Source: Rhodococcus qingshengii JCM 15477
GTDB taxonomy: Bacteria; Actinomycetota; Actinomycetes; Mycobacteriales; Mycobacteriaceae
Length of the DNA stretch: 64,000 nucleotides
Direction of reading: 5' to 3'
Assembly (NCBI RefSeq): GCF_023221595.1
Contig: NZ_CP096563.1
Span: forward strand, 2,586,501-2,650,500
Made by a program: the position numbers and the translations under genes. The notes beneath the pieces are model-generated. The model was not told where the DNA came from. It saw only the letters and a list, made by a program, of their open reading frames with translations, and did no database searches. Of this stretch, positions 1 to 7,261 are shown piece after piece; the stretch's first letter is position 1, and each line of letters opens with the position of its first letter.

Positions 1-320
1 CCCTTCCAGTAATTCTTCGTCCACGGCCAGCTTTCATCCATGCCGGACCCCCACCATTCGGCCATGCCTACGGGTTCGACTCCCAAGGCGAGCAGTGGTT
101 CGTGATCGGTGTATCCGAGTGTCACTACCCGCTGCGGTTCGGCATCGATTGTCGTCGAACCCTGTGCGTGCTCGATCGTCACGGGGAATGCGTCGTTGCT
201 CTGGGTCGCTGATGCGGTGTCGAAGCCTTGCGAGGTTCCACAGGCGGTCGAGAACCCGATGATCGCGGCCGTCGTGAATAAGGCGGCGAGGATTCGGGTG
301 CTATGTGAGGGCACGTGCAT
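1..320 (-). CDS. Iron-siderophore ABC transporter substrate-binding lipoprotein (5' part, cut by window edge)
   Basis: The N-terminal ~106 residues are visible; the rest lies beyond position 1. A basic start and hydrophobic stretch end in a lipobox (FSTAC), then a Ser/Thr/Gln linker and the opening of the periplasmic FepB/FatB-like fold (PVTIEHAQGSTTIDAEPQRVVTLG), where the first lobe begins. Role by family: binds ferric siderophore outside the membrane and hands it to an ABC permease. ATG at 320 sits only one base after GAAGGAG; the in-frame GTG at 314 has a better 7-base spacing and may be the true start. It diverges from an AraC gene with an iron box between them. It resembles the lipoprotein at 55861-56937 (same PVTI.HA.G.TTID.EP opening). 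Confidence 0.85.
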   Translation of the reverse strand, partial: MHVPSHSTRILAALFTTAAIIGFSTACGTSQGFDTASATQSNDAFPVTIEHAQGSTTIDAEPQRVVTLGYTDHEPLLALGVEPVGMAEWWGSGMDESWPWTKNYWK

Positions 321-388
321 GCTCCTTCGAAGTGGTGGGCGAAGTGATCTGAGGTCCGCGTGAAGTGCTGAGCTGGTCGCGTCAGCAA

Positions 389-407
389 TAAAGTGAGGCT
401 AACCTTT
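389..407. promoter_or_regulatory. DtxR/IdeR-type iron box
   Basis: The core AGGCTAACCT matches the IdeR/DtxR consensus (TTAGGTTAGGCTAACCTAA) and 14 of 19 positions agree by eye. It lies between the divergent siderophore-binding lipoprotein and AraC genes, so iron-loaded repressor could close both promoters. The assignment rests on motif and context only. Confidence 0.6.
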
Positions 408-464
408 GCAGGATCGTCGGTCCATCCTTCAGGATGGACTCGGATACGCCCAGAAAGACGCAAA

Positions 465-1271
465 ATGTCCACTATCGAGTACTCGACTCGCCCAAAGTCC
501 TTGCTAGCGCTGCCCGATAGTCGCGGACGGACATTCAAAGATTTTCAGGTCTACACCAACGTCGTCGAGGGCGTGACCGCGTACGGGGCTCACCGCCACC
601 CGGAGCATCAGATCGCCTGGATGAGTGAAGGGACGATGCAGATTGCTGCCGGGGGCAACGTGTGGCACCTGCACAGCGAGCACTTGGTCTGGTTGCCGGG
701 CACCGTTCTCCACGACATGACGCTTCTGTCGGCGGGATGCATGATCGCGGCCTATGCGCGTCCGGATCTACGCCCTGGCGGGCCCAGGTGGACTCAGCCA
801 CTTGTTCTCGAAGTCGATGCTTTATCCGCTCAATTGCTGCGCCATCTCGCAGATCGGACCATCGACGATGCTCGGCGGTTGATGAGTCAGGAGTTGCTCT
901 ACGACATTCTTGCTGCCGCGCCCGAACGGCACGACGTCCTCGCGGTTCCTCGCAATGCTGCGGCGAGTTCGGTTTCTGCCCGCATCCTTGCCGATCCGGC
1001 AGACTCGCGAACATTAGGGGAGTGGGCGGGTGAACTCGGGGTCAGTTCCAAGACTTTGATGCGTGCCTTTGTCGCCGATACCGGGATTACCTTCGGACAG
1101 TGGAGGACTCGCGCCCGAATGTATGCGTCGCTCGAGATGCTCGCGCGGGGTGAGGGTGTCAACGACGTTGCCCCGCAGGTGGGTTACCGAACCAGTAGCG
1201 GGTTCATCGCCGCATTTCGGGAAACCTTCGGTACGACGCCGGCCCGGTACGGCGGAAAGCTGACGCGGTGA
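465..1271 (+). CDS. AraC family transcriptional regulator of iron uptake (probable)
   Basis: 268 residues. The N-terminal half is a cupin-like sensor (GAHRHPEHQIAWMSEGTMQI). The C-terminal half carries two helix-turn-helix units, seen as LGEWAGELGVSSKTLMRAF and the second-HTH signature ending in VGYRTSSGFIAAFRETFGTTP. ATG 465 (MSTIEYS) was chosen over an upstream in-frame GTG-like extension because the family starts here. It is divergent from a siderophore-binding lipoprotein and has an iron box in its leader, like RipA-type or siderophore-sensing AraC proteins. It is a paralogue of the regulator at 57080-57916 (shared SFAQWRT/TFGQWRT and VGY.TSS.FIAAFR). Role in iron uptake is inferred from context. 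Confidence 0.85.
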   Translation: MSTIEYSTRPKSLLALPDSRGRTFKDFQVYTNVVEGVTAYGAHRHPEHQIAWMSEGTMQIAAGGNVWHLHSEHLVWLPGTVLHDMTLLSAGCMIAAYARPDLRPGGPRWTQPLVLEVDALSAQLLRHLADRTIDDARRLMSQELLYDILAAAPERHDVLAVPRNAAASSVSARILADPADSRTLGEWAGELGVSSKTLMRAFVADTGITFGQWRTRARMYASLEMLARGEGVNDVAPQVGYRTSSGFIAAFRETFGTTPARYGGKLTR

Positions 1272-1326
1272 TTTGCTGATGATTTCTTGAACTCGGTTGA
1301 CGGCAAAGCTTTGTTCGGCAACGTAG

Positions 1327-1370
1327 AAATGGGCCGAGTTGCCAGCATGTGCTGGTGGCTCGGCCCATTT
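1327..1370. terminator. Bidirectional hairpin terminator
   Basis: A perfect 12-bp stem (AAATGGGCCGAG / CTCGGCCCATTT) encloses a second small stem (CCAGCA/TGCTGG). It lies between two convergent genes, with A/T ends on both sides, so it can end transcripts from either direction. Confidence 0.8.
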
Positions 1371-1386
1371 ACTAATCTGAACTGAG

Positions 1387-2121
1387 TCAGCTCATGTTGC
1401 CGAGCACATTGCCCAGGACGCCGCTGATGACATTGGTCATCGACCCCTGCGGGTCGGTCAGGGAGCCGAATACCTGGCCCGATCCGGAGTTGAGCGAGCC
1501 GAAGCCCATGTCTTCGAGGCTTCCGGCGCCGGCCTCGACGGGGTTCGGCTGCCGGATGGTGACACACACGCCCATCGGATTGATGTCCCAGTCGCCCGCC
1601 GCCAGCACAATGTTGGTGCCGGCGCCGCTGTCGAGCTGAGAGCCGACAACTGCGTTATCGGGAACCTTGTAGGTGGTCTCCAATGCGATGATGCCGCCAC
1701 CAGCAGTGGTCCATCCGCCGCCCTTTGCCACCACGGAGTTGTTGCCGACGACGACGGTCTTGGTGACGTCGTCCCACTTCTGGTCGCCGATAAGCCATTT
1801 GACGTTCAGGCGAGCCTTGACCAGCTGGAATCCTGCCGGGTGGAAATCGCGGATCTGATTGACGAGTGCTCCCGAACCGGAAACCTTTGTCAGGTAGGTG
1901 ACCGTCTGTCCCGGGGCGACCTTGCCGTCGCCGACAACCTCCTTGCTGACGGTGTACGGCGTCCCGAGGGAACCGGCCCAACTGTCGGTGGCCGACTGGT
2001 TGAGCGCGCATGCCGGTGCTGCTTGCGCCACCGAGGCTCCAAGTCCAACAGTGACGCCGGCGGCGATGAGAACGAGGGATGTAGTGGTTGCTACTGCGTG
2101 GCGAAGTGAGCGGCGGGCCAT
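1387..2121 (-). CDS. Secreted protein of unknown function
   Basis: 244 residues. A Sec signal peptide is clear: MARRSLRHAV, a hydrophobic core, and cleavage after AQA. The mature part is beta-rich with regular Gly/Val/Thr stretches (e.g. VAPGQTVTYLTKVSG), suggesting an Ig- or DUF11-like surface fold, and ends in a Gly/Ser/Asn-rich low-complexity tail (VISGVLGNVLGNMS). ATG 2121 was chosen: a GGAG six bases upstream fits it, whereas ATG 2133 lacks a ribosome site. Similar secreted proteins are common in Rhodococcus cell envelopes, but I cannot name this one. A DosR-like palindrome lies upstream. Confidence 0.8.
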   Translation of the reverse strand: MARRSLRHAVATTTSLVLIAAGVTVGLGASVAQAAPACALNQSATDSWAGSLGTPYTVSKEVVGDGKVAPGQTVTYLTKVSGSGALVNQIRDFHPAGFQLVKARLNVKWLIGDQKWDDVTKTVVVGNNSVVAKGGGWTTAGGGIIALETTYKVPDNAVVGSQLDSGAGTNIVLAAGDWDINPMGVCVTIRQPNPVEAGAGSLEDMGFGSLNSGSGQVFGSLTDPQGSMTNVISGVLGNVLGNMS

Positions 2122-2176
2122 GTAGAACTCCATTCAGCGGGGTGCGTGACGGTTTGAGCAAAACTGTAACTAGTTC

Positions 2177-2196
2177 TACTGGACTTTCGTCCAAGA
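2177..2196. promoter_or_regulatory. DosR/DevR-like palindrome (candidate)
   Basis: GGACTTTCGTCC forms an interrupted palindrome. Against the mycobacterial DosR consensus TTSGGGACTWWAGTCCCSAA, 14 of 20 positions agree by eye. It lies about 55 bases upstream of the start of the secreted protein gene. Weak evidence. Confidence 0.25.
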
Positions 2197-2387
2197 TGTG
2201 GCTGATTTCAGAAAATTGTCAGGTTTCGGGTCGCCGTTGGTGTGTCGCGCTGCCGAATTCCACAGGTTCCGAGTTGTGAACAGGTTGTTTTCGGATGGCT
2301 TGGTTTTGTGGTGGTGGGTCGAGGGTGGTGGTTGGGACGCGCTTCGTATGGGGCGGGCGCGCGGTCGTGTGAGTGGTGGGGGCTGCG

Positions 2388-2744
2388 ATGGCGAGGAATA
2401 TGGCGTTGGGGGCTCGGGGCGAGGATGTGGCTGTCGAGTTCCTGATCGATGCGGGTTTGGAGATTGTCGAACGCAATTGGCGTTGTCGGTACGGCGAGTT
2501 GGATGTGATTGCGACGTCCGGTGATCGAATTGTGTTCGTGGAGGTGAAGACTCGGTCGGGTGTCGGGTACGGGAGTCCGGCGGAGTCGGTGACGTTCGCG
2601 AAGCAGCGTCGGATTCGGGTGTTGGCGATGCAGTGGCTCACTGATTCGGGTCGGTCGTGGTCGAGGGTGCGTTTTGATGTGGTGGCTGTGTTGATCGGTC
2701 GCGACGGTGTGCCTTCGGTCGAGCATTTTGTGGATGCGTTCTGA
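2388..2744 (+). CDS. yraN: YraN family (UPF0102) putative endonuclease
   Basis: 118 residues with the PD-(D/E)xK-like nuclease core: GARGEDVAVEFL at the start, YGELDVIA, then VFVEVKTR, giving the E-D-EVK ligand set. Family members are small Holliday-junction-type or structure-specific nucleases of uncertain role. ATG 2388 is chosen because family members start MA.N..LG..GE. It overlaps the comM start by one base (TGATG), so the two are translationally coupled; this yraN-comM-dprA order is conserved in actinobacteria. Codon use is strikingly G/T-ending (TTG for Leu), unlike most of the window. Confidence 0.9.
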   Translation: MARNMALGARGEDVAVEFLIDAGLEIVERNWRCRYGELDVIATSGDRIVFVEVKTRSGVGYGSPAESVTFAKQRRIRVLAMQWLTDSGRSWSRVRFDVVAVLIGRDGVPSVEHFVDAF

Positions 2745-4252
2745 TGGCGTTGGGGCGGGCGCATTCTGTTGCGGTCAGTGGTGTGGACGGGCAGATCGTG
2801 GAGATCGAGGCGGATATCGGGCGCGGGTTGCCTGCGGTGCATTTGGTGGGGCTGCCTGATACGGCGTTGCACGAGTCGCGTGATCGGATTCGGGCCGCGG
2901 TGACCAATTCTGGTGAGGAGTGGCCGGACAGCAAGGTGATTTTGGCGTTGTCGCCGGCGACGTTGCCGAAGGTGGGCAGTGTTTACGATTTGGCGTTGTC
3001 GTTGTCTGTTCTCGATGCGGCGAAGAAGTTGCCGCGGAAGTTGTTGCGGGAGACTGTGTTTTTGGGGGAGTTGGCACTCGACGGTCGTTTGCGGACGGTG
3101 CGCGGTGTGTTGCCTGCGGTGCTTGCGGCGAAGCGGGCGGGATGGGGGACTGTGGTGGTTCCAGCTCGGGCGTTGGCAGAGGCGGGCCTGGTCAAGGGGA
3201 TCGAGGTGCTGGGTGCCGATGATTTGTCTGCGGTGATCGGGTGGTTGCGTGGTGAGTTGGCGCTGGCTGTTCCCGATGTCTTCGAGCGCGCTGATGTGGT
3301 GACGGCGCGGGATCTGAGTGAGGTTGTCGGGCAGACGGATGCTCGGTGGGCGATAGAGGTTGCTGCGGCGGGTGCGCATCATTTGATGTTGACGGGTCCG
3401 CCGGGGATCGGGAAAACGATGTTGGCGCAGAGGCTTCCGGGGATTCTTCCACCGTTGACGGAGGGGGAGTCGTTGGAGGTGACGGCGATTCATTCGGTGG
3501 CGGGGGTGTTGCCGGAGGATCGGCCGTTGATCGATATGCCGCCTTTCATTGCGCCGCATCACAGTTCGTCGGTCAGTTCGCTGGTGGGTGGTGGTAGTGG
3601 GATGGCTCGTCCTGGTGCGGTCAGCCGCGCCCATCGCGGCGTGCTGTTTCTCGACGAATGTGCCGAGATCGGGGTGAAGGTGCTCGAAGCGCTACGCACG
3701 CCACTCGAAGACGGGGAAGTGCGAATCGCCCGGCGGGACGGAGTGGCGCGTTATCCGGCGCGATTCCAGCTCATCCTGGCCGCGAATCCGTGCCCGTGCG
3801 CGCCGCCCCGAGACGCGGATTGCGTCTGTGCGCCCGCGGCACGTCGCCGATACCTGGGTAAATTGTCCGGCCCGTTGTTGGACCGGGTCGACATTAGAGT
3901 CCGGATGCAGGCGGTTGCAACCGGAGCGCTGATCGACGAAGTGGGGGAAAGCACCAGCGATGTTCGTGCGCGCGTGGCGGCAGCTCGAGACACTGCGGCC
4001 CAGCGGTGGAGTGAGTACGGGTGGCGGACCAACGCGGAGGTACCAGGGCCGGCGTTGAGACAGAAGTTCAGACTCTCGCGTGCGGCGCTGGCGCCGGTGG
4101 AACGGGCGCTACGTAAAGGGGTGATCACAGCTCGAGGGGCGGACCGAGCGTTGCGGGTTGCCTGGAGTGTCGCCGATCTGGCAGGTGAGGCGATGCCCGG
4201 ACCAGATCAAGTTGTCACCGCACTCGACTTCCGCGACAGGGGATTCCAATGA
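2744..4252 (+). CDS. comM: YifB/ComM family Mg-chelatase-like AAA+ ATPase
   Basis: 502 residues. The N-terminal Lon-like ChlI domain (VDGQIVEIEADIGRGLPAVHLVGLPD) is followed by the AAA+ core with Walker A GPPGIGKTM, Walker B GVLFLDECAEI, and the characteristic Cys-rich ANPCPC loop. ComM is a hexameric helicase that promotes branch migration during integration of transformed DNA; in non-competent hosts the role is less clear. It overlaps yraN by one base and dprA by four (ATGA). Third-codon composition changes inside the gene: up to about 3600 codons end mainly in G/T, afterwards mainly in C/G. Confidence 0.95.
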   Translation: MALGRAHSVAVSGVDGQIVEIEADIGRGLPAVHLVGLPDTALHESRDRIRAAVTNSGEEWPDSKVILALSPATLPKVGSVYDLALSLSVLDAAKKLPRKLLRETVFLGELALDGRLRTVRGVLPAVLAAKRAGWGTVVVPARALAEAGLVKGIEVLGADDLSAVIGWLRGELALAVPDVFERADVVTARDLSEVVGQTDARWAIEVAAAGAHHLMLTGPPGIGKTMLAQRLPGILPPLTEGESLEVTAIHSVAGVLPEDRPLIDMPPFIAPHHSSSVSSLVGGGSGMARPGAVSRAHRGVLFLDECAEIGVKVLEALRTPLEDGEVRIARRDGVARYPARFQLILAANPCPCAPPRDADCVCAPAARRRYLGKLSGPLLDRVDIRVRMQAVATGALIDEVGESTSDVRARVAAARDTAAQRWSEYGWRTNAEVPGPALRQKFRLSRAALAPVERALRKGVITARGADRALRVAWSVADLAGEAMPGPDQVVTALDFRDRGFQ

Positions 4253-5376
4253 CTGCACACGACCCACGACTACTTGCCTGGGCATATCTGTCCCGCGTCG
4301 TGCAAGGGCCCAGCGCGTATATGTCCATGTTGATCGACGAGCTCGGGGTCGAAGAAACTGCGAGGGCGGTTCGCAACGGCGATCTGCCACCCGCGATCGA
4401 GGAGAAGACGCGAGCCCGCGCTCACATCGACACAGCCCAACGAGACCTCGACCTGATGGAGGCGATGGGTGGCAGACTCGTAACACCGAACTGCGCCGAT
4501 TGGCCGGCGTGGCGAATGCTTTCCTTTGACGGACTCGATCCCTCCGGGGGTGAGACGGCACCATTTGTGTTGTGGGTGTTGGGGTCCGGGGATTTGGTTG
4601 ATCTGACCGAGAGATCGGTTGGAATTGTGGGCACGCGGGCATCTACTGCGTACGGCGAACACGTGACGGCAGAGATTGCCGGTGACCTGGCTGTCGACGG
4701 GTGGACCGTGATTTCCGGGGCGGCCTTCGGTATCGACGGGGCCGCGCACCGCGCTGCATTGGGCGTAGGTGGAACCACACTGGCTGTCTTGGCCTGTGGG
4801 GTCGATCGAGCGTATCCGTCAGGGCATGCGCGACTACTCAAACAGATAGCGAGTTCGGGTGCAGTGATAAGTGAATATCCACCGGGCACAACACCTGCAA
4901 AGTTCCGGTTTCTGGCAAGGAATCGACTGGTAGCTGCGTTGTCGGATGGAGTAGTGGTGGTCGAGGCGGGTTGGCGCAGTGGTGCACGCAATACCGCCAA
5001 TTGGGCTCGGAAGTTAGGCCGTCCCGTGATGGCGGTGCCCGGACCGGTTACCTCGGCATCGTCGACCGGATGCCACCGGATGATCCGAGAAGGTGAAGCG
5101 CAACTCGTTTCCAATGCCGTGGATGTAGTCGAAGCGTCAGGCCCATTTGGTGTCGGGGATTCCGCGGAGGATGCGGCCGCGACGCGTGACATCGACGCAT
5201 TGCGAGGCAATTCTCGATTGGTATACGAAGCATTGCCGGGAACGGGGTCTCGCAGTACGCGTGAGTTGTCCGAGGAATCGGGATTGCTCATAGCTCAGGT
5301 TCGTGCCACTCTTCCTCTGCTCGAACTGGAGGGATTTGCAAGTTCTGATTCGAGTGGTTGGTTTCGGACGCGGTAG
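4249..5376 (+). CDS. dprA: DNA-processing protein DprA
   Basis: 375 residues. The Rossmann-like DNA_processg_A core is clear: VGIVGTRASTAYG, TVISGAAFGIDGAAHRAAL, AVLACGVDRAYP, SEYPPGTTPAKFRFLARNR and VVVEAGWRSGARNTANWA. A C-terminal winged-helix segment follows (TRELSEESGLLIAQVRATL). DprA loads RecA onto incoming single-stranded DNA and is broadly conserved even where natural competence is unknown. The ATGA overlap with comM implies translational coupling. The next gene downstream is 461 bases away, so the transcript probably ends here, although no strong terminator is visible. Confidence 0.96.
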   Translation: MTAHDPRLLAWAYLSRVVQGPSAYMSMLIDELGVEETARAVRNGDLPPAIEEKTRARAHIDTAQRDLDLMEAMGGRLVTPNCADWPAWRMLSFDGLDPSGGETAPFVLWVLGSGDLVDLTERSVGIVGTRASTAYGEHVTAEIAGDLAVDGWTVISGAAFGIDGAAHRAALGVGGTTLAVLACGVDRAYPSGHARLLKQIASSGAVISEYPPGTTPAKFRFLARNRLVAALSDGVVVVEAGWRSGARNTANWARKLGRPVMAVPGPVTSASSTGCHRMIREGEAQLVSNAVDVVEASGPFGVGDSAEDAAATRDIDALRGNSRLVYEALPGTGSRSTRELSEESGLLIAQVRATLPLLELEGFASSDSSGWFRTR

Positions 5377-5837
5377 TACGTGAACTACTTCTGCGCCCGT
5401 CAGACCATGCGTGGCGATGCTCACTAATCGTTTGCGAAGACCGTGAATCGTCAATACCCGCAGCGCATCGGAAATGGCACGTCAGGGCTATTTTTCACGA
5501 ATTTGCTCGACTGTGTGCAATGTAATTCTCGATGCGTTTCGCCGACCCGACCTGCAAGTTCGACGGGTCTCAGGAAAGCCTCAGGTCAATGTGCATGGAA
5601 GTCCGATTAGTCTGGATCACGATGACGGCGGGCATTGATTGACACCCGGCATCCGAGGGATGAATGTGCAGAATTTTCAGGGTCGTGTTCGGTCGAGGCA
5701 ATGCCGCTAACCCGCTGCTAATTCGGACCATTGAGTCTGTTCGGAAACGGTGAAGGCTTTCGAACTTCTTTTGTTCATCAACGCTCTATCTGTGTATTGT
5801 GAAGGAGAATTGAATCGATCATTGAAAGAGGAGTGCA
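5377..5837 (+). other. 461-base AT-richer intergenic leader of lsr2
   Basis: No coding frame is supported on either strand. Base composition is visibly richer in A/T than the flanks (for example around 5500-5530 and 5760-5830). It contains a plausible promoter near 5771-5800 and a good ribosome site (AAAGAGGAG) directly before lsr2. Since Lsr2 binds AT-rich DNA, the region may be an autoregulatory binding site. Confidence 0.55.
5771..5800 (+). promoter_or_regulatory. Candidate lsr2 promoter
   Basis: TTGTTC (-35-like) at 5771 and TATTGT (-10-like) at 5795 are separated by 18 bases, placing a start of transcription about 30 bases before the lsr2 ATG. Visual match only. Confidence 0.35.
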
Positions 5838-6197
5838 ATGGCTGAGAAGCTGATTCGGCAACTCATCGACGACCTTGATGGTAAGCCGATTGACGATGGA
5901 TTCGGTGATCGAATTGAGTTCTCTTACCAGGGAACGGATTACGTGATTGATCTGCGCGCCACCAATGCAGAGAAGTTCGACGCTGCGGTGAAGCCGTTCG
6001 TCGAGGCTGCTGCGAAGGTGAGCGGGAAGCGCGGCAAGAAGGCTCAGGCTGCATCTCCGCAGGCCACATCAGGTTCCGGACGCTCCAAGGAGACGCTCCA
6101 GGCCATCCGTGACTGGGCAGGTAAGAACGGTTACGAAGTTGCTCCGCGTGGGCGTATCAAAGCGGAAATCATCGACGCTTTCGACGCTGCACACTAG
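5838..6197 (+). CDS. lsr2: Lsr2 nucleoid-associated protein (H-NS-like silencer)
   Basis: 119 residues. The N-terminal dimerisation half (IDDLDGKPIDDGFGDRIEFS, then YVIDLR) and the C-terminal DNA-binding half with the minor-groove RGR hook at residues 104-106 (VAPRGRIKAEI) are both intact. A basic linker (GKRGKKA) joins them. Lsr2 bridges AT-rich DNA and silences horizontally acquired genes in mycolata. In M. tuberculosis lsr2 is elsewhere, next to clpC1, so a copy between dprA and the viuB-like gene is a lineage feature and could be a second paralogue. It has its own promoter region and a strong terminator, so it is transcribed alone. Confidence 0.96.
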   Translation: MAEKLIRQLIDDLDGKPIDDGFGDRIEFSYQGTDYVIDLRATNAEKFDAAVKPFVEAAAKVSGKRGKKAQAASPQATSGSGRSKETLQAIRDWAGKNGYEVAPRGRIKAEIIDAFDAAH

Positions 6198-6205
6198 ATT
6201 GAATT

Positions 6206-6256
6206 AAATACACCTCTGGCTCTCGGCGAACTCGCCGGGAGCCAGAGGTGTATTTT
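6206..6256 (+). terminator. Strong terminator after lsr2
   Basis: A perfect 17-bp stem (AAATACACCTCTGGCTC and its complement) with a GC-rich inner loop is followed by TTTT. It begins nine bases after the lsr2 stop codon. Confidence 0.9.
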
Positions 6257-6457
6257 ACTGTTGCTTTGCCGAGTTCTCGGACAGCTTTGTCCGACAGGTC
6301 GTCCGTGTGAAGCAGATCAAATAATTCGTCTAAACAGCACCGAATTTACCCAGCAGATTGGTCGGTTTCTTTCGCTCTGTACAAAGGTCGACAGAGCGCT
6401 GTGTGGAGTCGCCGGCGAGGTATTTCGCCCTCGTGCTGCAATTGTCGTGTACATTAG

Positions 6458-6476
6458 TTAGGTAACACTAACTTTC
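6458..6476 (+). promoter_or_regulatory. DtxR/IdeR-type iron box before the siderophore-interacting protein gene
   Basis: TTAGGTAACACTAACTT-type sequence agrees with the iron-box consensus at about 13 of 19 positions, with both half-sites (TTAGGT and CTAAC) recognisable. It ends 14 bases before the GTG start, so a bound repressor would block transcription or initiation. Confidence 0.65.
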
Positions 6477-6490
6477 GGAAGGATCTTTCT

Positions 6491-7261
6491 GTGGCCAAGC
6501 CGACAACTGCATTGACGGTTCTGCGGACCGAACAATTGACCCCCCATATGGTACGAGTGTTTCTCGGGGGACCAGGCTTCGAGTCGTTCACTCCCAGCGA
6601 ATACAGCGATTCCTATGTAAAGATCGAATTCGGCACTCCTGATCAGCCGACACTGCGCACCTACACGATTCGTTCGTACGATCTTGATGCCAAAGAGATT
6701 GCAATCGATTTTGTCGTCCACGGCGACATGGGTGTCGCAGGTCCGTGGGCCGCGTCAGTTCAGCCGGGCGCTGAGATTACTCTGCGGGGACCTGGTGGCG
6801 CGTTTTTGCCGTCACCAACCGCTGATTGGTATCTCTTCGTCGGAGACGAGACCGCAATACCCGCTATTTCCGCGTCGATAGCGCGATTGGCGCCGAATGC
6901 GGTCGGCTACGCCGTTGTCGAAGTCGGGGGACCGGAAGACGAAATCGCGCTCGATGCCCCAGAAGGTATTGCCGTGACCTGGCTACATCGCGGGGCATCG
7001 TCCGATGCGGTCGGCGAAGAATTAGCGGGCGACAACGCTCCGGTTGTCGCCGCGGTCAAGGCACTCGAATGGTTGCCGGGCGAACCGCACGTGTTCATTC
7101 ACGGTGAAGCACAAGCCGTCATGCACAACCTCCGACCGTACATTCGCAAGGAACGAAATGTCCCGGCGTCGGCTGCTTCTATTTCCGGCTATTGGCGTCG
7201 TGGTCGCACCGAAGAGGGCTTCCGGGTCTGGAAGTCCGAACTCGCCGCGGCCGAAAACTAA
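6491..7261 (+). CDS. viuB: Siderophore-interacting protein, FAD/NAD(P)H ferric-siderophore reductase (ViuB family)
   Basis: 256 residues from a GTG start after GGAAGGA. It shows the SIP fold: FAD-binding barrel with RTYTIRSYD and the DFVVHGD.GVAGPWA motif, then the C-terminal SIP domain (FVGDETAIPAI, EVGGPEDE, HGEAQAV, SGYWRRGRTEEG). The enzyme reduces ferric siderophore in the cytoplasm to release iron. M. tuberculosis has viuB (Rv2895c) in the same position between dprA and xerC. An iron box directly upstream supports iron regulation. Its last four bases overlap the end of the convergent MFS gene. Confidence 0.93.
   Translation: MAKPTTALTVLRTEQLTPHMVRVFLGGPGFESFTPSEYSDSYVKIEFGTPDQPTLRTYTIRSYDLDAKEIAIDFVVHGDMGVAGPWAASVQPGAEITLRGPGGAFLPSPTADWYLFVGDETAIPAISASIARLAPNAVGYAVVEVGGPEDEIALDAPEGIAVTWLHRGASSDAVGEELAGDNAPVVAAVKALEWLPGEPHVFIHGEAQAVMHNLRPYIRKERNVPASAASISGYWRRGRTEEGFRVWKSELAAAEN

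Noticed and set aside
2219..3634. 471-residue frame antisense to yraN/comM
   Set aside because: Basic, Arg/Gln/Pro-rich composition without motifs; the G/T-ending codons of comM create it.
6306..6321. CRP/GlxR-like sequence TGTGAAGCAGATCAAA
   Set aside because: Only 10 of 12 positions and no second feature to support it; lies in a spacer already explained by the iron box.
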